Below are positions 7,896 to 13,574 of a stretch of DNA of 13,574 bases, one piece after another. The notes below the pieces were generated by a model. The model was not told the origin of the DNA. It ran no database searches and worked only from the letters and a program-made list of their open reading frames with translations. The stretch comes from JBBIWA01 sp037439425 (GTDB taxonomy: Bacteria; Acidobacteriota; Blastocatellia; RBC074). Position 1 is the stretch's first letter, and every line of letters begins with the position of its first letter. The translations under genes were made by a program, and so were the position numbers. The stretch covers positions 1 through 13,574 of the forward strand of contig JBBIWA010000109.1 in NCBI GenBank assembly GCA_037439425.1. Reading direction: 5' to 3'.

Positions 7896-8683
7896 GGCAT
7901 CGCAAAACACGCTGGGCTATGTGGGCCGCATATCTGTTGATCACCGTCACAGCCCTGGCAGCTTTGGCCGGCATGGGGTTCTTAGACCTGGCGCGGCTGA
8001 CCAAAGGTCTCTCCAACACCCGTATGTTTATCAGCGACCTCTTCCCGCCCGACCTGCACAGTTTGCCGACTTTAACCAAAGCCATGTTCGAGACTTTGCA
8101 AATCGCTTACCTGGGCACACTGTTAGGCTTTGTGCTGGCGTTGCCGGTCTCGGTGCTGGCGACGCGCACGATTTTTGGGACGTTGATCACAGCGCCCTTA
8201 CGTTTGATCTTAGTCATTATCAGGACGATTCCTTCGTTGCTCTGGGCGTTGATCTTCGTCGTGGCGTTCGGGCTGGGGCCGCTTGCGGGCACTTGCGCGA
8301 TCGCTTTCTACACGCTGGGCTATTTGGGCAAGCTGTTTTACGAAACTTTCGAGGGTGTGGATCAAGAGGTCCTGGAAGCGGTCCGCAGCGTCGGCTGCAA
8401 CCGGCTGCAACTGATGCGGTTTGCATTACTGCCCGAAGCTGCCAATCAGATTCTCAGTCAATTGCTATTTATCTTCGAGTATAACGTGCGCGCCTCGACG
8501 ATCCTGGGCTTTGTCGGAGCGGGCGGAATCGGCTTTTATATGCTGGGCTATGTCCAACTGCTCCAGTATCAAAACCTGATGACGGCGCTGCTGGTGACCC
8601 TGGGCGTGGTGCTGCTGATCGATCAGGCAAGCGCAGCTATCCGGCGCTTAGTGCTGCCGCCGGCGCCAGATGTCAAAGCTTAG
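7892..8683 (+). CDS. PhnE-type ABC transporter permease
   Basis: 263 residues with about six hydrophobic membrane segments, the first at about 9-30. The cytoplasmic coupling loop is E162-A-V-R-S-V-G168 to L-P181, the EAA motif that docks on the ATPase. The stretch R-T-I-P-S-L-L-W-A-L-I-F and the G-A-G-G-I-G segment near the end are typical of PhnE-like permeases. Its ATG overlaps the stop of the ATPase gene, a sign of translational coupling. Only one permease gene is present; members of this family normally act as homodimers, so the transporter is complete with the preceding two genes. Confidence 0.92.
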   Translation: MRHRKTRWAMWAAYLLITVTALAALAGMGFLDLARLTKGLSNTRMFISDLFPPDLHSLPTLTKAMFETLQIAYLGTLLGFVLALPVSVLATRTIFGTLITAPLRLILVIIRTIPSLLWALIFVVAFGLGPLAGTCAIAFYTLGYLGKLFYETFEGVDQEVLEAVRSVGCNRLQLMRFALLPEAANQILSQLLFIFEYNVRASTILGFVGAGGIGFYMLGYVQLLQYQNLMTALLVTLGVVLLIDQASAAIRRLVLPPAPDVKA

Positions 8684-8852
8684 CGAAAAAAAACCGAAGC
8701 CCCCAGCGCCGCAACGCTGAAGGCTTCGCGACCACAACCAATCCGGTCCGTCTTGGCAACTTCGCGGATGGCGTGTGAGGGCTATCCTAACACGCCACCG
8801 CCTCAATGCACAAAGCTCTTCGCTACAGAGCTGCGTGTTAGGAGGTATTCTC
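8684..8852 (+). promoter_or_regulatory. Structured leader before the second TonB receptor
   Basis: 169 non-coding bases with several strong stems. First is a two-tier hairpin: cgaagcc 8695-8701 with ggcttcg 8722-8728, enclosing cagcg 8704-8708 with cgctg 8715-8719. Next, ggcgtgt 8770-8776 pairs with acacgcc 8790-8796. Alternatively cctaacacgc 8786-8795 pairs perfectly with gcgtgttagg 8833-8842, which includes part of the ribosome binding site aggagg (8840-8845). These two pairings share 8790-8795 and exclude each other. Between the long-range arms lies agctct 8814-8819 with agagct 8827-8832, stacked directly on the second pairing. This is the layout of a translational switch. I do not recognise a known riboswitch class in it, and no clear promoter is visible. 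Confidence 0.5.
8695..8728. terminator. Hairpin after the permease gene; terminator-like on the minus strand only
   Basis: A strong two-part stem-loop begins 11 bases after the permease stop. The A-run lies on its left side (8686-8693), so a U-run would follow only in a minus-strand transcript. No minus-strand gene needs it here. In the plus direction no U-run follows, so it may stabilise the 3' end of the upstream message or belong to the leader of the next gene rather than terminate. Confidence 0.35.
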
Positions 8853-11195
8853 ATGACCAATAGCAACGTTTTTTTCCTACGCCTCTCCCGTTCAGCGGGT
8901 TTGATCTTCCTGATCTCCACTTTCGCGCTGAGCCTCGCCCCCAGGCTCTTTTCGGCTCCGCTCGACAAGGCTGAGAGCGCAACCATCCACGGTCGGGTTA
9001 CCGACACCTCAAGCTCAGTTCTGATCGGGGCCTCTGTCACCCTCACCAACCTGGCGACAGGTTTGGAAAGAACCGTCACGACTGATGCGAATGGTCAGTT
9101 CGCCTTCGCCGCCGTGCGCGGTGAACACTATCGGCTGACGGTCAGTGCCGCTGGGTTTGCGCCCATCACACGCGAAATCGAAGCGGGCGCTGCTGCCAAT
9201 TTGACCTTCGCTTTGGAGCCTGCGCTTATTGCCGAGCAGGTGACGGTGTTTTCCGGCTCACGCCAGGAAGAATTGCGCGAGAGCCTCAACACGCGCGTCG
9301 AAGTCGTAGGCCGCGCGCGGATTCGCGATACCGGTTACGAATCCGCTGCTGAAGTCTTGCGCGAAGTGCCTGGGGTGCTCACCCGGCGTGGTTCGGAAAC
9401 TGCCGGAGCCGCAGGCGAACAGATTCAGGGCATCGATTCGCGCCAGGTGCTGGTGCTGCTCGATGGACAACCTATCGTCGGCGCGCGCGGGATCAAGCGC
9501 GGCGTGCTCAATCTGGATCGCCAATCGGTCGGGCGGCTCGACCGCATCGAAGTCGTCAAAGGCGCATCTTCAGCGCTCTACGGCTCGGATGCGATTGGCG
9601 GCGTGATTAATCTGATCACGCGCGAGCCGAGCAACCCGCTCGAAGTCTCACTGACGACCTCCGGCGGGAATTTCGGCGTCTTCGACACGCGCGCCGAGCT
9701 TGGCTTTGTGCACGCGCGCCTGAGCGGATTTTTCAGCTTCGAGCGCCATAAGAACAACGGCTTCGATCTCACACCGACGACCTTCGACACAACCGGCGCG
9801 GGCTTTCGTCGCTACGATGCGCTGGCCAAATTCAAGTATCAATTCACACCCGGTTTCTCGCTCTCAGCGTTGATCAACAGCTACTGGAATGATCAACGCG
9901 GGCGCCTGGTCGGCGAACTGGGGCCGCAAACGAGCGCGATTGATGAAGAGTCACAGAATTACGGCTTGACCGGCGACTGGCAAATCGATCCGAGAACCGC
10001 CTTGCAGGTGCGCGGCTACTTTGCGCGCTTCGATGAGATCTCACTCGGCGAGCTGGCGCCGCCCGCCAACACGCCGCTTGAGCCGGGCAATCTCTTCGAG
10101 CGGTTGGGCAAAGTTGACGCCACATTGTCGCGCATCCTCGGCGAGCGGCAGTTTCTGCAGGCTGGTGGCGAGTGGTGGACCGATCGTTATCGCGGCTTCA
10201 ATCGTCTGCGCGATGACGGCGGGCATCGCGCTGACACAAGCGTCTTCTGGGCGCAAGATCGGATCAGCCTCAATCGCGCGACTGTGACGCTTGGGCTGCG
10301 CTATGACCATCATTCGATCTTCGGCTCGGCAGTCTCGCCGAAGGCTGGCCTCAATTTCCGGCTCGCGGAGAGCTGGCGACTGCGCGCTTCTTATGGACGT
10401 GGATTTCGCGCGCCGGATCTGGGTCAACTCTTCTTTCGCTTTCTCAATCCGACCAACTTCTATCAGGTCATCGGCAATCCGAAGCTAGAGCCTGAGCGCG
10501 CCAACTCGTGGCAATTCGGTGGCGAGTTCACCACACACGATCGGCGCATGCGCTTCGGTATCAATTTCTTCCGCAATGAGGTGAATGACTTGATTGAGGC
10601 GGTGAGTCTTGGCTTCATCGCCACGCCACAACAGTTGGCTGCCGTGATCGCGCGCGAGGGGATTGATCCGAACTTTCGCCCGGTCTTCGGTCGGCTGCTT
10701 TTTTTCTACAAGAACATTGCTAACGTCCGCACGCAGGGCATCGAGTTGGACGGTGAACTTACCTTGCCCGCTGGTTTCGGTCTCGGCGGCGCATACACCT
10801 ATCTTGATGCGATTGACGAAGACAGCCGGTTGACGCTGACCGGACGCCATCGCCATCAAGGCCATGCGCGGCTGTCGTGGGTGAACGCAAGACTCGGACT
10901 GCGGACCAACCTGCGCGGGACGTTTTACAGCTCCTGGATTGCGACACGCTCAACGAGGGCTGGAGTGACGACCGATACTGTCGCGCCGAGGTTCGCCTTA
11001 TGGGATGTCTACGCAGCGAAGAGCCTCTGGAGCGGGTTGGAAGTCTTCGGCGCAGTAGACAACCTGACTGACAGCCAGGATCCGAATACCGGCTTGCTAG
11101 GCGCAAACGGCGCGCCGCTGCCGATCTTCCGTCCCGAAGCAGGTCGCACATTCCGTCTCGGTCTGCGCTGGAGGTGGGCTCGGGAAAGAAGATGA
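8853..11195 (+). CDS. BtuB/CirA-like TonB-dependent outer-membrane receptor
   Basis: 780 residues from the ATG at 8853, chosen because AGGAGG at 8840-8845 lies 7 bases before it and a clear signal peptide (about 1-35) follows. A longer frame from a GTG at 8775 would run through the leader stems. Residues 42-122 are a carboxypeptidase-regulatory-like domain. E128-Q-V-T-V-F is a TonB-box-like segment. The plug, about 145-260, contains A-E-V-L-R-E-V-P-G-V and the L-Y-G-S-D-A-I-G-G-V-I-N-L-I-T signature (242-256), shared with BtuB/CirA-type receptors. The barrel runs to the end, with an F-R-L-G-L-R-W-R-W strand followed by five more residues. No cysteine is visible. It differs clearly from the first receptor, so it probably takes a different ligand or a different metal form; corrinoids, tetrapyrroles or catecholate siderophores are possible. 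Confidence 0.92.
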   Translation: MTNSNVFFLRLSRSAGLIFLISTFALSLAPRLFSAPLDKAESATIHGRVTDTSSSVLIGASVTLTNLATGLERTVTTDANGQFAFAAVRGEHYRLTVSAAGFAPITREIEAGAAANLTFALEPALIAEQVTVFSGSRQEELRESLNTRVEVVGRARIRDTGYESAAEVLREVPGVLTRRGSETAGAAGEQIQGIDSRQVLVLLDGQPIVGARGIKRGVLNLDRQSVGRLDRIEVVKGASSALYGSDAIGGVINLITREPSNPLEVSLTTSGGNFGVFDTRAELGFVHARLSGFFSFERHKNNGFDLTPTTFDTTGAGFRRYDALAKFKYQFTPGFSLSALINSYWNDQRGRLVGELGPQTSAIDEESQNYGLTGDWQIDPRTALQVRGYFARFDEISLGELAPPANTPLEPGNLFERLGKVDATLSRILGERQFLQAGGEWWTDRYRGFNRLRDDGGHRADTSVFWAQDRISLNRATVTLGLRYDHHSIFGSAVSPKAGLNFRLAESWRLRASYGRGFRAPDLGQLFFRFLNPTNFYQVIGNPKLEPERANSWQFGGEFTTHDRRMRFGINFFRNEVNDLIEAVSLGFIATPQQLAAVIAREGIDPNFRPVFGRLLFFYKNIANVRTQGIELDGELTLPAGFGLGGAYTYLDAIDEDSRLTLTGRHRHQGHARLSWVNARLGLRTNLRGTFYSSWIATRSTRAGVTTDTVAPRFALWDVYAAKSLWSGLEVFGAVDNLTDSQDPNTGLLGANGAPLPIFRPEAGRTFRLGLRWRWARERR

Positions 11196-11268
11196 ATCAC
11201 AAACTTATCAACTCTACCGCCTCTGGAGTCATTCAGGTCTCTCTCGCGACACCTTGAAAAGATGAAGA

Positions 11269-11357
11269 CCTGGGAGCGCACGCATCCTTGCGTGCTCGAT
11301 CTGAAGGTAATGGCTTGCTTGAAGAAGACCGGCACGCCGGAGGCGTGCGTACCCAGG
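11269..11357. repeat. Double-hairpin palindromic repeat (BIME-like)
   Basis: Two hairpins, gcacgc 11278-11283 with gcgtgc 11290-11295 and gcacgcc 11332-11338 with ggcgtgc 11342-11348, are enclosed by an outer inverted pair, cctgggagcgcacgc (11269-11283) with gcgtgcgtacccagg (11343-11357), which matches at 13 of 15 positions. Both halves are also similar to each other, with a gaagacc word before each. It fills the 191-base gap between the second TonB receptor and the small cysteine-rich gene and contains no gene. It might affect message stability or read-through. Confidence 0.65.
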
Positions 11358-11386
11358 GTCTCTTGAGGAAATGGAGAAAGGAACTG

Positions 11387-11605
11387 ATGGTTGAATCAAC
11401 ACCTGCAACCATGCCTTATGCCCGCTGTTTTCGTTGCAGCGAAGGCTGTATTCATCTTTCCGTTGGCAACGTCACGCTTACCCTAATGCCTTGCCAGTTC
11501 CTGATGCTAGTAGAGGTTGTCAATGCGTTGCATCGGCAGATGCAACAAGAGGACGAAACTACAGCAGCTGAAGCTCAAGCTGAGGCTACATCACTTATCA
11601 TGTGA
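11387..11605 (+). CDS. Small cysteine-rich protein of unknown function
   Basis: 72 residues from the ATG at 11387, which is preceded by AAAGGA at 11377-11382. I do not recognise the family. C14-x2-C17-x3-C21-x-H23 followed by C36 looks like a metal-binding arrangement (zinc, iron or an iron-sulfur cluster). The middle, about 22-50, reads I-H-L-S-V-G-N-V-T-L-T-L to L-V-E-V-V-N-A-L, two strands and a helix, and the tail is acidic and Ala/Glu-rich. There is no signal peptide, so it is probably cytoplasmic. Its stop lies 15 bases before the chelatase-like gene, whose ribosome binding site falls in the gap, so the two are very likely co-expressed. A role in handling the imported metal is a guess from context. 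An upstream ATG-like start at 11288 would run through the palindromic repeat and is unlikely. Confidence 0.7.
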   Translation: MVESTPATMPYARCFRCSEGCIHLSVGNVTLTLMPCQFLMLVEVVNALHRQMQQEDETTAAEAQAEATSLIM

Positions 11606-11620
11606 TCAAGGAGAATGACG

Positions 11621-13270
11621 ATGAAAAACTTTCTGCCATCTCTCTCGAAACCGCTACTCACTTTGACTGTTTGGGCGTTGTTTGCCAGCAACTCGCCAGC
11701 GCAACAAGCCTCACCGGAAGGCGCAGCCAAGAAGGCTGATCCGCAGGCTTATGCCTTGCTCAAATCCACGCGCGCCCAGAGCCAGACCTTCCCCGCCGAT
11801 TTCACCGGCTTCAGTGCCGATTTGGTCTATCACGAAGAGAGCAAAACTGCGACTGGCAAACTCGAATTCCTCATCGGTTCGGGGCTTCAAATTGAAGCAC
11901 ACGATCTGAGCGATGAGGCGCGAGCCTGGCTGCAAAGCGCGCTCGGCAGTTGGATCATGCATCGGCGTGGCGGCGATTTCGACCGGGGCGATGGGAGGTA
12001 TCCGCTCACGTTCGGGCCGGACGATCATCACCCTTTCGGACGCTTGATCTTTCTCAATGACCAGCTGCAATCGAGCTATCGCGTGCGCGATCGTGTAATC
12101 ACCGAAGTCAACCGCACGATGGGGCCCGAGAAGTTCACGATTACGATCCTGGAGACGACTCCGGCAGATCCGGGCAAACATCTGCCACGCCATTTCGTCG
12201 TCAACTACTTCGACGCCCGGACAGGCGCCGTGCTGCGCAGCGAAGCCTTCACCGACCAATACGTCAAAGTTGATCAGGTTTGGCTGCCAGCCTCGCGGCG
12301 GATCGTGCGTGCCGAAGGGGGGAAGATCACGACGCGCCTGATTGAGTTGCGCAACCATCGCCTGAAGCCAGCTCAAACTTCCAATCGAAGTGGCGGTAAG
12401 ACAATAGATGAGCAAGGGAGCACCTTAGGAAGAGGCATTCTGCTACTGGCTCACGGCGGCAAGCAAGCCTGGAACGATGAGGTCAACCTGCTGGCGGCTC
12501 AGGTAAATCGGACCGTCCCGGTGGAAGTCGCGTTTGGCATGGCCAATAAACGGAATATTCAAGGGGCCATTGACCGGCTCATTGCGCGCGGCGTGAGCGA
12601 GATTGTTGCTGTACCGTTGTTCGTCTCGTCACACAGTTCTGTCATCACGGCGACTCAATATCTGCTCGGCTTGCGCGCCGAAGCGCCGCCGGAGTTAGCT
12701 CGTTACGCCCGGATGGATCATAACCACGGCGCGCATCAGACGGGTCAAGCAAATGCTCCTGCGTCCGATCCGACTCTCCCGGTCAAATTACCAGTGCCGA
12801 TCCGGATGAGTGGCGCGCTCGACCGCCATCCTTTAGTCGCTGATATTCTGCTTGCGCGCGCGCGTAGCATCAGCCGGGAGCCAGCGCGCGAGGTTATCGT
12901 AGTGGTCGCGCACGGCCCTGTCTCGGATGAGGAGAACGCGAAGTGGCTCGCTGATATGCAGGCGCTGGTTGAACTGATGAAGAAAGCGAGCGACTTCAGA
13001 CGTATCGAATATCTAACCCTGCGCGACGATGCGCCGCAACCAATTCGCTCGCAGGCTACAGCCGAATTGCGCAGTGTGGTCGAAGGCGCCACCAGAGAAG
13101 GCAATCGGGCGCTGATCGTTCCCTTGCTGGTCTCATATGGAGGGATAGAAGAAGGCATCAAGCAGCGGCTCGCGGGCTTAAATTTCACGATGTGTGAGCA
13201 GGCCTTACTGCCAGACGAACGCCTTGCGCGATGGATACTGCTGGCAGCTACAGGCGCCGCTGAGAATTAG
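11621..13270 (+). CDS. Secreted DUF3386-like / CbiX-type chelatase-like fusion protein
   Basis: 549 residues from the ATG at 11621. AAGGAG at 11608-11613 is 7 bases before it but only 1 base before the alternative ATG at 11615. Residues 1-27 are a signal peptide (S-P-A before Q28), so the protein is exported, probably to the periplasm. Residues about 37-235 resemble DUF3386, known mainly from cyanobacteria: an F-P-A-D-F-T-G-F-S-A-D-L opening. After a linker, about 271-535 is a two-half CbiX/SirB-like fold. The first half has A-H278-G-G and P-L-F-V-S-S-H338, the two histidines expected in sirohydrochlorin chelatases. The second half has A-H431-G-P but Gly507 where the second histidine would be. 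A histidine cluster (H367, H369, H372) lies between the halves. Possible roles are metal insertion or removal on a tetrapyrrole, or metal or heme binding. CbiX assignment good, DUF3386 fair, activity unproven. Confidence 0.8.
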   Translation: MKNFLPSLSKPLLTLTVWALFASNSPAQQASPEGAAKKADPQAYALLKSTRAQSQTFPADFTGFSADLVYHEESKTATGKLEFLIGSGLQIEAHDLSDEARAWLQSALGSWIMHRRGGDFDRGDGRYPLTFGPDDHHPFGRLIFLNDQLQSSYRVRDRVITEVNRTMGPEKFTITILETTPADPGKHLPRHFVVNYFDARTGAVLRSEAFTDQYVKVDQVWLPASRRIVRAEGGKITTRLIELRNHRLKPAQTSNRSGGKTIDEQGSTLGRGILLLAHGGKQAWNDEVNLLAAQVNRTVPVEVAFGMANKRNIQGAIDRLIARGVSEIVAVPLFVSSHSSVITATQYLLGLRAEAPPELARYARMDHNHGAHQTGQANAPASDPTLPVKLPVPIRMSGALDRHPLVADILLARARSISREPAREVIVVVAHGPVSDEENAKWLADMQALVELMKKASDFRRIEYLTLRDDAPQPIRSQATAELRSVVEGATREGNRALIVPLLVSYGGIEEGIKQRLAGLNFTMCEQALLPDERLARWILLAATGAAEN

Positions 13271-13574
13271 CCGGAGCCGCTTGCTCTAGCTGTTCGTTGA
13301 CGAGCTGTGGTTCCCCTGTGCCAGATAAGTGCTTTGAAATAGACCTATCGGTCGCTTATTTGAATACTCTGCATGATGGCCTGCCACGATGCTGGCCTGG
13401 CTTTGGTAATCTTCAGTTGTCAACGTAGTTTCGAGTTAATGAGTAAGTCTCAATAGTCACGACATCGTGCTCGTTTTTTCGAGACAATCCTAACCAGGCA
13501 AGTAGTCACGACATGGTGCTCGTTTTCTCCTGAATTGCGGTAACAGATCATGTACAGATTCCTTGATCCGAAAG
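13271..13574. other. Non-coding right end of the window
   Basis: No convincing gene in about 300 bases. Near the start is an imperfect hairpin, aaata 13337-13341 and gacc 13342-13345 with ggtc 13350-13353 and tattt 13357-13361, A-rich on the left and T-rich on the right. It could be a weak terminator for the cluster, but the stem is short and bulged. Short direct repeats follow further right. Confidence 0.4.
13454..13526. repeat. Pair of 24-bp direct repeats 49 bp apart
   Basis: Copies at 13454-13477 and 13503-13526 share 23 of 24 bases, differing at one position in the middle (catcgtg or catggtg). Each begins tagtcacgacat and ends gtgctcgtttt. The first copy has a small dyad, cacg/cgtg around acat, that the second partly loses. 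The pair may be the edge of a larger repeat array or two binding sites upstream of a gene beyond the window. Confidence 0.6.

Noticed and set aside
8775..8852. GTG start adding 26 residues to the second TonB receptor
   Set aside because: The extension lies in the hairpin leader, lacks a ribosome binding site and would bury the signal peptide; ATG 8853 has AGGAGG at ideal distance.
8684..8852. Cobalamin riboswitch before the BtuB-like receptor
   Set aside because: A gccaccg word resembles part of the B12 box, but the other conserved core segments could not be found.
11192..11257. 21-codon frame overlapping the receptor stop by ATGA
   Set aside because: Too short to judge, no recognisable features, and followed by a repeat; probably chance.

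Overview
The window looks like chromosomal DNA of a Gram-negative bacterium, most likely an acidobacterium (possibly class Blastocatellia). This rests on TonB receptors carrying an N-terminal carboxypeptidase-regulatory-like domain, a CBM9-type secreted protein with a glycine-rich stretch, a DUF3386-like secreted domain, and intergenic DNA full of dispersed palindromic repeats. The assignment is inferred from gene style, not from a marker gene.

Layout. Positions 1-2439 hold two minus-strand genes for exported proteins: the 5' part of a CBM9/DUF5916-type protein that runs off the left edge, and a complete M1-aminopeptidase-like protein that keeps its zinc ligands but seems to have lost its catalytic residues. 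Positions 2440-3562 are non-coding. They contain a MITE-like element (2520-2753) with 23-bp terminal inverted repeats and a 9-bp target duplication, then an array of 30-bp palindromic units at about 50-bp spacing (2951-3340).

Positions 3563-13270 form a plus-strand cluster. It starts with a near-consensus sigma70 promoter whose start region carries a perfect 23-bp palindrome of the Fur-box type. The genes are: a FecA-like TonB receptor; a lipoprotein, ATPase and permease of the PhnD/PhnC/PhnE type; a second, BtuB/CirA-like TonB receptor behind a leader with two competing hairpins, one of which buries its ribosome binding site; a 72-residue cysteine-rich protein; and a secreted protein joining a DUF3386-like domain to two CbiX/sirohydrochlorin-chelatase-like halves.

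Reading of the cluster (inference). The Fur-type operator, two outer-membrane receptors, a complete inner-membrane ABC importer and an exported tetrapyrrole-chelatase-like protein fit a metal, metallophore or metallo-tetrapyrrole scavenging system better than phosphonate uptake. No phosphonate or phosphite catabolic gene is present. The receptors would bring the ligand into the periplasm, the chelatase-like protein could insert or remove metal there, and the PhnCDE-like transporter would carry the product inward. The window ends in about 300 bases of non-coding DNA with a pair of short direct repeats.
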